64,000 nt of DNA, taken from NCBI GenBank assembly GCA_030549335.1, contig JAUKPH010000017.1:15043501-15107500 (forward strand), written 5' to 3'. Within the stretch, counting starts at the first letter, position 1, and every line of letters starts with the position of its first letter. The translations under genes were made by a program, and so were the position numbers. The notes under the pieces are model-generated. The model worked only from the letters and a program-made list of their open reading frames with translations. It had not been told where the DNA came from and made no database searches. Origin of the DNA: Pontederia crassipes. Lineage: Eukaryota; Streptophyta; Magnoliopsida; Commelinales; Pontederiaceae. This document shows positions 11,725-23,208 of this stretch, piece by piece.

Positions 11725-12010
11725 GACGCATATAGACATATAAATACACATATATTTATACTTATATATAATACGTACACATATACATATTATTATCACT
11801 CAATATCACACATATAAACATATACATACACATATATACTTATAATACGTATACATATACACGTTATTGTCATTTAATCTCCCACATATATAAACATATA
11901 CATACACGTATATACTTATACACATTGTTGTGACTTAATCTCGCACACGTAGACATATACGTACACATATATGTGATATACATATACACAATTTTGTCAT
12001 ATACACATAT
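11725..12010 (+). repeat. AT-rich minisatellite, ~90-bp units, inside CACTA-2
   Basis: Roughly three to four diverged units of the pattern CACATATA.ACATATACATACACATATATACTTAT..TACAC.TT.TTGTCA.TTAATCTC. Alternating purine-pyrimidine steps dominate. A (TA)n-rich tail continues at about 12165-12215. Confidence 0.6.
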
Positions 12011-12182
12011 ACATATAGACTTACAATTTTATATACATATACATAAGTAATTATATATGCATTCCATATTTATTTATAGTGTGGGAAGGGAACAAAACGA
12101 CTGAGATGGGGCACAATGTGATGAGACGCTATCTTGAATATATAGACCTACATACATACGCACATCATATATATATATATAA

Positions 12183-12215
<33 letters not shown>

Positions 12216-12534
12216 ATTACATACATATAAAAGAAAATTACAATATATAAAACCTATTGGAATATAAACTTATAATATAATATGAACAAAATAATATAAA
12301 CCTATTTAAATAGAAGCCAATAAAAAAATCAGGAATAGTATTTGGCGTCACTTTAGCATCTACGTAGCATCGATTGTCCTTCGTCACTTATAAAATCACC
12401 TGAGCGTCGACATAGCGTCACATTTAATTTTATTATTTTTTTATTTATTTGTTTGCGCCATTCTAGCGTCGCATTACGATGTGGCACTAAAAACATACTT
12501 TAAATCCCTAACTTCTTTTACTTCTTACTTTTAC

Positions 12535-13110
12535 CGTGTTTACCGCTCCACCCCGCCTCCGACCGCCGCCGACTCCACTGACCCTGCTGCCTTCTCCTCT
12601 GTGACCCCGACCCCACCGCCGATCACCGCTGACGACTCTGACCCCGACCCCGCCATTGGCCTCCTCCTCCGACCCCGACCCAGCCCATCGATCGTCGCCT
12701 GGCTTTCTCCTCCTCCGAACCCGACCCCGACCCCGCTCGCCGACCGTCGCCGACTGCTCTAACCCCGACCCCAACCCCACCTTCGGCCTCCTCCTCCGAC
12801 CCCGACCCAGCCCGCCGACTCCTCCAACCTCGACCCCGACCCCGCCCTCACCCACCGACCGCCGCGACTCGTTTGACACCCCCTCCCCGCTCTCTCTGTC
12901 GGATGCCGCCTTCCTTCGCTGCCCTCATCCGCTGCCCGTTGTCGCTCCTCCACTTGTAGCCGGACACCGCCCTATGCTGACCTCCGTCGGATGCCGCCCT
13001 CATCCGCAACCGGACACATTGCCCTCCTCGGCCGCTCCACTGTCGGACACTGCCCTCTTCGGCTGCTCCTCCACTGCCACAGTCAGATCATCACATAGTA
13101 GGCGATCCAT
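12535..13110 (+). other. GC-rich proline-coding island inside CACTA-2
   Basis: A sharp compositional switch from AT-rich DNA to C-rich DNA made of GACCCCGACCCC and CCTCCTCCTCCGA phrases, with an internal repeat of about 127 bp (first at about 12658, second at about 12785). One forward frame (12656-13174) is open for 172 codons and Pro/Ser-rich, and ends in a candidate GT donor after CACTCCAG at about 13140. It may be the first exon of the CACTA accessory gene or captured host DNA. I recognise no domain. Confidence 0.5.
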
Positions 13111-13139
13111 TGGTGGGTTCGTCTCCACGTACACTCCAG

Positions 13140-15190
13140 GTATGTGTCACATAGTAGACGATACAGTCTTCTAATTATTTTGTTGTTGTGATGCTCCACT
13201 ATTGACGGGGCACATAATCAAGACGTCTCAATTGCGGATGACCATCGACATGTCCCACCAAGTTATTTTCTGTGTATTCCATAAATTTAAATACATGCAA
13301 GTATTTTAAGTATTTTTTATGATGGCAGTTGCTATGCCACCACCGATATTACCGGACGCTTCACCATATTCTAGCGTTGGTGAGCGGCATCTTACCCCGG
13401 GTGATATATTTATTATTATTCAAATTATATTTCTCAATTAATTACATTAATCATTTTTTTAATAATGTCAGTTTCTACGCCGTCGATAGCATAAGCATAC
13501 GACTTGTCATATTTTGACGAGCGGACTGCCACGGATCATGTAGCGATAAACATTACTCGAGGTTAGAACTTTACTGTACATATATCAATTATCACTACTT
13601 TAATTTGGTATGACACTAATGATTTATTTTGCAGTAGGGCCCGTCGATGATGTCGGACCTTCTCAGCCTACCCTAGTTGTATCGGGTGATGATTACTCTT
13701 TGACAGATGAAGAGATATTACACGACAATGGGATGATCATCGTGAATAATATTGCTCGGTCGTAAGTTAAATAAGTTGTAGAAATTTTATTATAATTTTT
13801 CTTATAATTGAAAATTAATTCTTCTTTGTAATTTGTAGGACCACTTTCATACCTGCTAGTACCGTGCGGGATGTCAATGCTCATGTTCTTTCCCACTTGC
13901 TGAAAGGGGCAGAATCGTGGAAAGATATCCCAATTCAAGTGCAGAATGACATCTTTCGAGCCTTTAATGTACGATCATATTTTTGGATTACATAGTTTGT
14001 TTTATATTATTTTTAAATTATAAATTTTATAGTATTATTTAGGAGGTAAATCAGTTTCATCTGTAACTTAGTTTGGGACGATCAAAAGAGTTTTTGAGGA
14101 GGTGGCTGTGAAACACTTCCGAAATTTTGATTATATAAGTTTTGCAAAGTCATCAAGTCCGCCGGCCTCACTTTGGAACAGGGCATACAAAAGTGCACAA
14201 GGCATATTAGGCGCTCGATTTAGGAGTCCCTATGTAGGAAGTGATAAGTATGTTTACATTTAAATTATTTCTATTAAATTTATAATTTTTCAAAGTTTGA
14301 GTATTTGATGTTCATACAGGACAGATGAACAATGGTAAAGAAAGTCGGAAAAGGCAAGAGTTAACCAATTTTTGAAGCCTGAGACCCACATCCACACAGG
14401 CGGGTCGATGCGATTTGATGAGCATCAACGGTGCATGGTAATTTACATACAAATTCTAATAATCAAACTTTTAACTTATACTTATTTTATAAAATTTGAA
14501 ATTTTATTGCAGGAGGAGAAACAAGATGGTCATGTGAACTTTCGTATGGTCTACGAGGCTATGCATAAAAGCTGAAAGACCAACGACTTGGTCACACTCA
14601 CTGCTCATAGGCTTTTGTTAAGTCCCATCACTTGTTCACTTGATTATTGACATTAGTGCAAACTATTTTTTATATGCGTAACCTTTAAATTTTATAGGAT
14701 GAGTATAATGCGAAGATGACTGAAAAGTACGGAGATGATTCGAGTACTCAGCCACCAGGTAATGTTTCTCGAAAGCGATTCACGTTTTTAATTTGTGTCT
14801 TTTTATGTTATCTAATTTACATAATCTATAATGTTTATATGATTGTATATTTTTTTCTATTTCGTAGAGGCCCCTGCTGTTTGGGAGGAGGTGGCTGGCA
14901 CGACATGAGGAGGATATCTATGTGGCCTTGACACAACTGCCCAGGTAACTAGGAGGAGGGGAGGATATGCAGGCGGCCCATCTGCTCTAAGCTCATCCAC
15001 TGCACTTGATGTGACGCAGCTATTGTCGCAGCTATTACAGCAACTATCGTAGCAAATGTCGCAGTAGATATCGTAGTAGTTGTCACAATAGTTGACTCCA
15101 TTATTGCAGGCGATTCAAGGATTGATCTTGTCGTAGAATCAATTCCCGCGAGGCCAAGGACCAAATACATCAGGATCGAATGTCAAGAAT
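13140..15190 (+). pseudogene. En/Spm-type accessory gene (Transposase_24-like) of CACTA-2
   Basis: Exon-like blocks bordered by GT/AG read VGPSQPTLVVSGDDY (about 13645), TTFIPASTVRDVNAHVLSHL and WKDIPIQVQNDIFRAFN (about 13840-13970). They continue with VAVKHFRNFDYISFAKS and SLWNRAYKSAQGI (about 14100-14215), HIHTGGSMRFDEHQR (about 14385-14435), the family's HTGGS box, and DGHVNFRMVYEAMHKS (about 14525-14575). Gln/Leu-rich sequence with TAG codons follows (about 14990-15130). The order matches plant Ptta/En/Spm transposase-associated proteins. TGA at 14573 and further stops indicate decay. Confidence 0.65.
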
Positions 15191-15928
15191 GACAACAACA
15201 ACTCCCAAACTCAGGATAGAAACTTTTGCAACTATACTTTTGTTACTTATACACTTGTTATTAGAAATGCACATGATAGTTATACTTTTGTTAGTTCAGT
15301 TTATTACTTTTCATATTCATATCTTAGATATTGTCTGTGATGATTCCTCTTTGATATTGTGCATGTGATGGATCCTGAATGCATTTATATGCATTATATA
15401 ATTGTATGGTGTGGGAAGGGAAGAAAATATTGTTGTAATGGGGCAAAAATATTTGACATTAGCGCCTCTGTATCGTCACAATTGTGTCGCGATCGGAGTC
15501 GATGCTACATTAAATATATCATTCCTCACATCACTTGAGCATCGTAGTGGCGTCGACACGTGGAGCGTCACCTTAGCATTGCCTTGGAGACCCAATTGAC
15601 ATGATGTTGGCCTCACAGTAGCATCGAAATCACGACAACTAATGCATAAACTTAGCGTCCCTTGAGCGTCGAAATAGTGTCCCAGATTTCTACACCACTT
15701 TAACAACGTCTTGATTGCTCGCAATGAGACATTACGCGTCATCGTAACGTCGAGATAGCATCTACTGATGACGCTGTTAGCGTCTCCCTCTTCTTTGGCT
15801 CTATTACAACGCTATTAGCCACCGATTACGGGCATCGCATATTGTCGATTCTACGTAGATGATATATATTTAAGAGACGCAATAGCATCTCCTTTCTTGG
15901 GTCGCTATTCGCCCATTTTCCTGTAGTG

Positions 15929-16639
15929 TCCTTTTGTCAACCAATAATTTCTTAAATGTAAAAAAGAACAATGTTATTAAAATTGGATCGGCCGGTTAAA
16001 CCACAAACCACAATCAAATCTGATTTAAACAAACTCTAAAATCAGAATTCCAATTGGACCAGATTGATTTGGAATGAATCGTCAAAAAAATTTGTGAATT
16101 GACAATTCGGCCCAAACCCGGTTCAAGTTCACTTTTCTTTTTTTTTATACATTTCCCTAAATCCGAAGGGCATTTGTGAAAATCCAAGACTTCTAAACCT
16201 AAATTCTCAACATTTGTTGGCTGGAGGCTCACAAAACTGAAGAAGGGAGTGCATCTGCAGCCTATTGATGGCTTTCATCCTTGTGGTTTGTTCCCTGTTG
16301 GAGATCAAAACAATCGGCGTGCACCCTTCATCCTTCAGCGAACTAGTGATGTGACTTCTTCCCCGGCGTGAGTGACTTGAAATGGAGTGCACGGCCTTCG
16401 TCGGCGATGGTCTTCATTCTCTAGAACACAATCCACAGAACCTTTAAATCAACAAGTTTTTCCGGCTTTCTTTGTTCTTCAAAGGTGTTTTTCTTTTTCA
16501 TCTTTGACTGATTCAATCGATTCAACTGTGGGGCATTGGTTCTCCGGCTGGGTCATTCCGAAATCCACATAAAATTGATTTATCATTTGCACTGCCTTCG
16601 TTCTCAAGCTATGGGGGCATCAAGTGCTTTCATCCTTAA
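15929..16639. other. Intergenic DNA, no gene recognised
   Basis: TCC at 15929-15931 would be the CACTA 3-bp target copy, but no partner was found. The stretch contains short ORFs only (for example 16207-16392 minus and 16387-16572 plus) with no family resemblance. It ends in the TAA target site of the Tourist-like element. Confidence 0.5.
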
Positions 16640-17569
16640 GGCTGTGTTTGGTACGAGAATTTTGGAAAAAAGTTAGTTATCGAGAATTAATCGATTAGAT
16701 AGAAAAGTTTAGATTGGTGTTTGGATGGAAAAAAAATGTAATGATAGGAATTTAAAAAGTTAATTTGATAGATAAGTTTTAGTAGGTGTTTGGATAAAAA
16801 GTAAGAAGTAAATATATATATTATTATTTTATAAAGATTATTTTTATATTATTAATTATATAATATTTTTACAATTAGCAAATTAGATAGAAGAAAAAAT
16901 TTAAGATAAACTAATTAATAACTAAAAAGTGAAATATAAAAGAAAATTTAACATCATATTTATATAAAATAGTTATATAACTATAACTTATTTAGAATAC
17001 CATAATTAATAGTTATACTAATACTAGTTAATTTTTATTATGATATATGATAAGTAAAATAAAAATATTTACGTCAACATTTAAACAAGAAAATATATAT
17101 TTTCATAATAAATAATAATGGAAATTTTTTATTTTATTATAACACTAAGTAAATTGTAATAAATAATAAATGTTCTTTTTTTTATTATACCTAAATAAAT
17201 TATAAATTTATGATAATGTATAAATAATAAATAAATATAATATATATGTATGTAATATATGTAATATAATATATAAGAATATAATATATACATACAATGA
17301 TATTATTAAAGTAATAAGCCATACGTCTAAAAGTAGTTCCATCAACTTTTAGATCTATGAAAAAAATAATATAGTTGCTCTTACAATTAGCAAGCAAGAA
17401 CTTTTCAAGTTCTTAAGTTCTTGCTAAGTTCTTGCTAATTGCAAGAATTTTCGGCGAAAATTTTTGGCCAAAGGTTCACGTCATACCTCACGTGTGCACA
17501 TGGGGTGTTTGGTTAAAGTTTTAGAACTTGGGCCAAATTCTAGCCCAAGTTCCATTGCCAAACATAGCC
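16640..17569. mobile_element. Tourist-like (PIF/Harbinger) element, 930 bp
   Basis: The termini are GGCTGTGTTTGG (16640-16651) and CCAAACATAGCC (17558-17569), inverted with one mismatch in 12. The flanks are TAA at 16637-16639 and TAA at 17570-17572, the 3-bp target preferred by PIF/Harbinger elements. The inside is AT-rich and non-coding. Ends of GGC/GGG..TGTTTGG are common in Tourist MITEs, though 930 bp is long for one. Confidence 0.75.
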
Positions 17570-17572
17570 TAA

Positions 17573-18689
17573 TAGATTTTATTGTGTCTGTGGTGGATGA
17601 AGGATAGTTAATATATGTTTGTGACAAATTGATATTTATTGGATCATTAACTTGAAAATATTAGAATAACAGAATACATTCTTGGAGATAAATAACTAAC
17701 TACGAGGTAGATATAAAATTACCAATAATAAAATGATTTGTATATTATAATATTTATTATTGTTGTGTGAATGGGTTTAATTATTTATGTCTCAAGGTGA
17801 TATATAGTGACAAATGAAAAGGGTTGATTAATTATGAGTGTCTAAATATTATAATCTCAAATTATGTTATCTCAGTGATTAACCTATATGATTAAAAGTT
17901 ACTAGTGTAAGGATCCGTACGATACACGAGAGCATAAATAAATTGATCATATAAAAAGCTTAAAATTGATATTAATGATACAAAAAAGTCATGCAAATAT
18001 AAATAAAAATTATAATAAATGAAGAACAAATATCATAATGTCTCAATATAAATTACATTTTTTTGTATAATATAGATGTGTCCTCATTTATTATTTGTCT
18101 ATCATGACAAAGATTTAAGATCTTTTTTTATTTGCCACCTGTGAAATAATTTATTTTCCATGTGTGAACACCTATTTTTTAGAAATAATCTCACATGAGA
18201 TAATGAACATGACCTTTTTGCAAAATGAAAAAAATTAGCCTAAAATCTATAGATTTTAAAATGTACTTTTCTATTTTTAATATAATAATATATTTCGCGC
18301 GAAACATTTTCATTTTCTAATATCATTTCATGGAGTGCCTATTGTTCATATTACAATAATCGAGAATATTGTACAATCTAATCACACAAACTTAGAGATT
18401 TTATTGCATCTTAGTTAAATTTACACGAGATATGAAGTCAATATTTTTTGTCATGCTACATAAAAAAATATTGAAAAATGTATTTAAGTCATTAAAAAAT
18501 TTTAAATCATATACAACTTAAGTGCTATCGATAAAAAAACATCATATCAAATAGTGAATCATGTGGCAACTAATCATCTCTTTTCTCAATTTAACATTAA
18601 AAATTTTGCATGTATACTTATATAAAAAATCGTTCTATCAATTTATTAACATTATATGCATTTAATATTATGTCATGAAAAAATATTTT
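17573..18689. other. AT-rich intergenic DNA
   Basis: Very AT-rich sequence without a recognisable gene, RNA or terminal repeat pair. Confidence 0.5.
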
Positions 18690-19351
18690 ACAGAAAATTT
18701 GATTATAAATATTATTAGAATTAAAATATATCATTTATTTCATATATTATTGATTGTCATATTGTTGTTGGTTATTGAAAAATCTTTCATTTATAGTATA
18801 ACTTTTGTTATTAGCTTATTATATAATAATAGATTAGGAATTCAGTTGTTTGATATTACGATCTTCTGAATTTTTATAGAATAACAACTTGATAATAATA
18901 AAAAATAACTATACACAACTAAAAATTCTTACCATAAATAATATTAGCACAAAATATGTCATTTATTTCATATATTATTGAGTAATCATATTATTGTTTA
19001 TATAAAAAATCTTTCATTTATATTAGTTGAAAATTTTGTTATTAATTCATTAGAATATCTTAATCAATTAACAAACTATTAATAAAATAATGAGTAAGTT
19101 TAATTGAATATTTTGTTATTAGTTTATTACATATCTTATATTGGTTTATAAAGAAATATCCAATAACAATAAAGTGATTACAAATATAACTTTTTTAATA
19201 TTTTAAAATGATTCATATATTTAAGTCTTCTATCACCTTAATAGAATGCAATTTGACAACAACAAAATAGAATCATATACAATTAAAAATTGTTAGCATA
19301 AATAATATATTATTATAAATATTATTAGCACAAAATTATATCATCTACTTC

Positions 19352-19400
<49 letters not shown>

Positions 19401-19830
19401 CATGTATAATACTAAATTAACAATAACAATAATAATAAAATGATTAAATTTGGTTGATTATATTGTTGTTAGTTGATTATCCTATATCAATTTGTAATGA
19501 ATTATGACATATCGATATACATGTAATAATAAATTAATAAATTGTTAATAATAAAATAATTAAGTTTGGTTTATTATTTTATTATTAGTTGATTAGGTTA
19601 ATTGTATCGGTTATAATGAATTATTCAATAATGATAAAATAATTACGAATCATAGTTGTTTTGATGTAAAATGATTGATATATAAGTCTTCTAACTTCTT
19701 GATAGAATAAGAGTAACAAAAAAACAACTATATACAACAAAAAATTATTAATATGATATATTACTATAAATATTAGCACAAAGGTCTTTCATTTATTTCA
19801 TATATTATTTATTACATAAAAAAATAATTT
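18690..19830 (+). repeat. Diverged tandem repeat, units of about 240-450 bp
   Basis: The phrase AATATTA..A..AAAATAT.TCATTTATTTCATATATTATT recurs at about 18707, 18940, 19310 and 19765. Between copies are further shared phrases (AAAATCTTTCATTTATA, TTAAGTCTTCTA.C...TTGATAGAAT, CAACTA.A.ACAACTAAAAATT). Unequal spacing and many substitutions suggest an old array. A (TA)n(GA)n microsatellite interrupts it at about 19349-19401. Confidence 0.55.
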
Positions 19831-20228
19831 GCATATATAGATAAATAGGTTGTAGATAGATACATGTTATCATAATATTATATTTAAAAATTTTACAATA
19901 CTTATATTAATCATAAATAAATATTATCATTAGAGTATGAAATGCATGTACTCGAAGTACATACATATCATAATATTTTTAGTATTTCCTTATATATATA
20001 AATATTTGATATTTTTATACAAATAGAAATTATATATAGTTATTTTTTATTATACACAAATCAATATTTGCAGGTCCCTTATAATATTTAATGTTTTTTT
20101 ATTAGATGGAGGTAAGTATTTTTTCTTATAAAAATATTTTTTTTATCACGCACAAACCTATGTTTGTATGTTCGCACATAATCTTTGTTTTAAAAAAGAA
20201 AGTGGAATATGCAAATGAAAACTGAAAA

Positions 20229-20455
20229 CTCCTTTATTTATAATTATAAATATGAAATTTAAAACATAAATAAATAAAATTATATATACTTAACAAGTAA
20301 ATTGAGAAATCGAAAACATCTCTACTTATAGTTATAAATACGAAATTTAAAATATGAATAAATAAAATTATATATACTTAACAACTAAGTTTTTGTCTAT
20401 TTATAATTATAAATGTACAATTTAAAAACATAAATAAATTGAATTATATAATTTT
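20229..20455 (+). repeat. Three tandem ~75-95-bp AT-rich units
   Basis: Units near 20231, 20321 and 20395 share TTATAATTATAAAT..GAAATTTAAAA.ATAAATAAATAAAATTATATATACTTAACAA. A (TA)n run follows at about 20531-20570 and another at about 20800-20819. Confidence 0.6.
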
Positions 20456-20527
20456 AGTATCTAACTTGTGAGTATCTAAGATTATATAATTAAAAGATTA
20501 TCATTTTATAAACATGTTCTACCTCTA

Positions 20528-20577
<50 letters not shown>

Positions 20578-20980
20578 GATTTAGATTGTACGTCATCTTT
20601 GTAATATATAGTTCAGGATTATTATAACACATAATAAATAATAATAATAATTTATTAAAATTGTGGTGCAATTCGATCCAACCGATCACGATCCAGTGAG
20701 ACATCAGTCCGATGACCGGTTGATTATAATAACATTGAAAAATAGGTAGAACGAGAGAAAAAAAATCCAACGCAAACAAAACATTATTTGGTAAATACTT
20801 ATATATATATATATATATGTATATAATATATATCATATGTCTTCCCGTTTACCTATTTTCAGACAGAAAAAAAAATTATAATGCAAATTATTTTCGATTG
20901 ACAGGGGAAAAAATATTTTCAATTATGAATTCTATATTTTGTAACAAATAAGAGTCGGAAGACTAATTAATATTTGCATC
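20456..20980. other. AT-rich intergenic DNA upstream of mS23
   Basis: Contains two (TA)n runs and an ACCGG-containing stretch (about 20680-20730). I see no gene. The mS23 promoter should lie in the right part of this stretch, but no clear TATA box stands out against the AT background. Confidence 0.4.
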
Positions 20981-21206
20981 TTGTATTGTGATTTCAGCCG
21001 TCGATCATTTAATCGAATGGCTACTAAATAATAAGATGAGAGAGAGGGAAAAAATTTACGGCCGACTTCGTTTTTCCTCTCTCCCGAAGGCGGCGCCCCT
21101 TGTTCACGATCTCAAGTGTTCTCCACTCGGCGGCGCCACTGCAGATCGCCGCCTTGCATCTTCGCTCCGGTCGTCTGGCGCCCTCCTCTCGGAGCACTCG
21201 GAGGAG

Positions 21207-23102
21207 ATGTCGTACATGCGAGGGGACCTGCTGACGAAGACGAGGAAGCTGGTTAAAGGTCTCGCAAAACCCGCCCCAAAATGGCTCAAAGCCATGGAAG
21301 AGTACTGCCCTCGATCACCTTCTCTGTCACTTTTGGGTGGAAAGATTGATAGGAGTTGCATATTAACTCAAGTTGCTTGTTAATGGCACATTTGAACTCT
21401 TTTAAGTGTGCGAAAATGAGCCATTTTGATTTATTTCCTTTTTCCGGTGTGTATTCTTCCTTCTGTCAGAGCGCCTCCCGTGACGTTTCCGCGGTCAGAC
21501 GGGAAGGTGAAGAGGATCGAGTTGCCGGAGGATGTATATGTCAAGAAGTTCTTCAAGAATCATCCTGATTCCCTGTATCATGATGCTGTCAAGTATGTTT
21601 CTTCTTGGGTTCTTGCCCTATTAATAACTTTTTGATTTGTAATACTTCAGAATGACAATATCTGATCGTTCGAAAGGACACTTGCACTATAAATCACAGA
21701 AATCATTGTTTGGATTCCACCTTTTTTTCTTTTTTGAGGGTTTGGATTCCACTTCTGTGCTCGACATTCAGTAAGATTGAACAACTTCACTGACATTTCT
21801 TCTGATGGTGGAGATAGTTTTGTGCCATTAGTTTTCTTCTGTCATGCTATAATTGGAATATTTCATTTATTGAAATTGAAGTTTCAAAGTTGGGGTATCA
21901 TATATTTTATTAAATGTCTTTTTTGTAATGCAATTACGTGGAATTTCCCAACTCAAGAAACACATTGATTAAATGCGAAGTTGTTTGGTTTTCATCCAGT
22001 AGTATTATATAGTCCATTCAATAATATACTATGACTGTCTTATTGGTGTTAAATGGTGACTGATTCCATTTGTTGTTCACATCAGGATAAGTGGATTTGA
22101 TCCCCCTCCTGCGCGAGTTTTTGCTTGGCGTGTGCTGGAGCTAAAGGAGCAAGGAGTAGGCGAAGAAGAAGCCATGGGTGTAGCCGATGTATGTTTCATT
22201 TCATCTTCATTCTTTTTATCTTGGTTTCTACATAGATACTATAAATGAGGTTTTGAGGCAATTTCTGCGCATTTTACAAGCTATGGATATATAAACTCAA
22301 TCTGATATTTGATTAATCAAAACCATACTCTTTTATAGAAAAAATGATGACCGGCCAAGTTGTGTAAGCATCCAGATTTTATTGATGAAATCAAACATAA
22401 TTGCAAAAAAACGTTACATGTATCATAAACATGTGACCTCGCCCCCACAGATAACCACACCCTGCAAAAAGTTTCTTTCTTTCCACCGTAGCCATATGAC
22501 CATAGGTACACTGATGGGAGATCCCTTTGTTTTATCTACAACCATGGAGGCTAAAACAATCAAATCTATCCATGCCATCATCCAAATATGTTTAGCTATG
22601 CCAGAGTAAAAAAAAGAGATGAGAGGTATTTCCAGCGAAGTTGCGCACTTCATGTCAACTCGGTGCAACTCTTTGGCGCAGTAGGACCTTTCTGAAGATG
22701 CAAAAAATAAAAATTTTAACTTTATGTGTCACAACAATCTCAAATCTATAGATATATAATATATATGCTAAGCATGCTGAACATCATTTTCAGATGGAAT
22801 ATAGAGCTGAGAAGAAGGCAAAAAAGAAAGCATATTCTGATCTGACGGTGATTGCGGAACTGCTAAATAAAGAGCCACCTCCTAATCCCTATCCAAGTGC
22901 CATCAAAGAAATCCAAGCAGAGGAAAAACCTTTTATTCGAGATCGTTTCAAGAATCCCAAGATACTTGAAATTGTGCAGAAAATGAAAGAAGAAAAGGCT
23001 GCTGATATGCAGTATCAACAAAGAGATACCAATAATGTTGGTGGTGGTGGTATGTTTGGCGGCAATCGAGGCAGCCAGCGTGGTGGATGGAATTCTTCTT
23101 GA
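21207..23102 (+). CDS. mS23: Small ribosomal subunit protein mS23, mitochondrial
   Basis: Plant mS23-type protein of the mitochondrial ribosome small subunit, a structural component. Exons are 21207-21301, 21470-21592, 22086-22188 and 22794-23102 (630 nt, 209 aa). All introns are GT-AG and all junctions restore the frame (MEEAPPVTFPR; DAVKISGFDPPP; GVADMEYRAEKK). Recognisable blocks are MSYMRGDLLTKTRKLVKGL at the N-terminus, LPEDVYVKKFFKNHPDS, FDPPPARVFAWRVLELKEQG, and PNPYPSAIKEIQAEEKPF with FIRDRFKNPKIL near residues 145-175. I chose ATG 21207 because relatives start at MSYM. The frame stays open upstream to ATG 20988, so a longer N-terminus cannot be excluded. The C-terminus is Gly/Arg/Gln-rich and cut short by a tandem duplication (see 23025-23176). 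Confidence 0.85.
22318..22690 (-). mobile_element. L1-type LINE 3' fragment, antisense in mS23 intron 3
   Basis: Read on the minus strand, 22668-22423 codes ISFFYSGIAKHIWMMAW and VPMVIWLRWKERNFLQG. These resemble the end of plant L1 ORF2 (zf-RVT region: FF.C..AK.VW and ...IWKERN.R.F). A non-coding tail with ATAAAATCTGGATGCTTAC, as in LINE 3' ends, runs down to about 22318. The segment sits wholly inside intron 3. Resemblance is short, so this is a moderate call. Confidence 0.4.
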
Positions 23103-23176
23103 TACCAATAATGCTGTTGGTGGTGGTATGTTTGGCAGCAATCGAGGCAGCCAGCGTGGTGGATGGAATTCTTCTT
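23025..23176 (+). repeat. 76-bp tandem duplication at the mS23 3' end
   Basis: Unit 1 (23025-23100) and unit 2 (23101-23176) both run GATACCAATAATG...GGAATTCTTCTT and differ by a few changes (GTTGGT/CTGTTG, GGCGGC/GGCAGC). Since 76 is not a multiple of three, the junction reads TCT TCT TGA and ends the ORF at 23102. With a single unit the frame would run on as FTRGRNNRLQ to TAG at 23206-23208. Confidence 0.9.
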
Positions 23177-23208
23177 TTACCAGAGGTAGAAACAACCGCC
23201 TTCAGTAG

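Larger units (their letters stand above)
10888..15928 (+). mobile_element. Second CACTA-type element, non-autonomous
   Basis: The right end is CTGTAGTG (15921-15928), the complement of CACTACAG, the classic CACTA terminus. Both ends hold clusters of GCGTC/GACGC motifs (about 10900-11080, 11510-11720, 15455-15870), as in CACTA subterminal regions. The left end at about 10888 (GTGATGGAGCGAAAATG) is only distantly like the inverse of the right end. The gypsy LTR broken there does not resume at 15929, so the left terminus is mutated or rearranged. The interior codes only the En/Spm accessory gene; no TNP2 is present. It depends on another element for transposase. Confidence 0.7.

Noticed and set aside
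12508..12953. Gly/Arg-rich minus-strand ORFs
   Set aside because: They are the complement of the C-rich proline block and are low complexity.
9000..16000. CRISPR-like spacing of short repeats
   Set aside because: The short repeats are transposon subterminal motifs and AT minisatellites in a plant nuclear context, with irregular spacing and degenerate units.
20525..20836. 103-codon ORF rich in Tyr and Ile
   Set aside because: Produced by (TA)n tracts at both ends; no conserved core.
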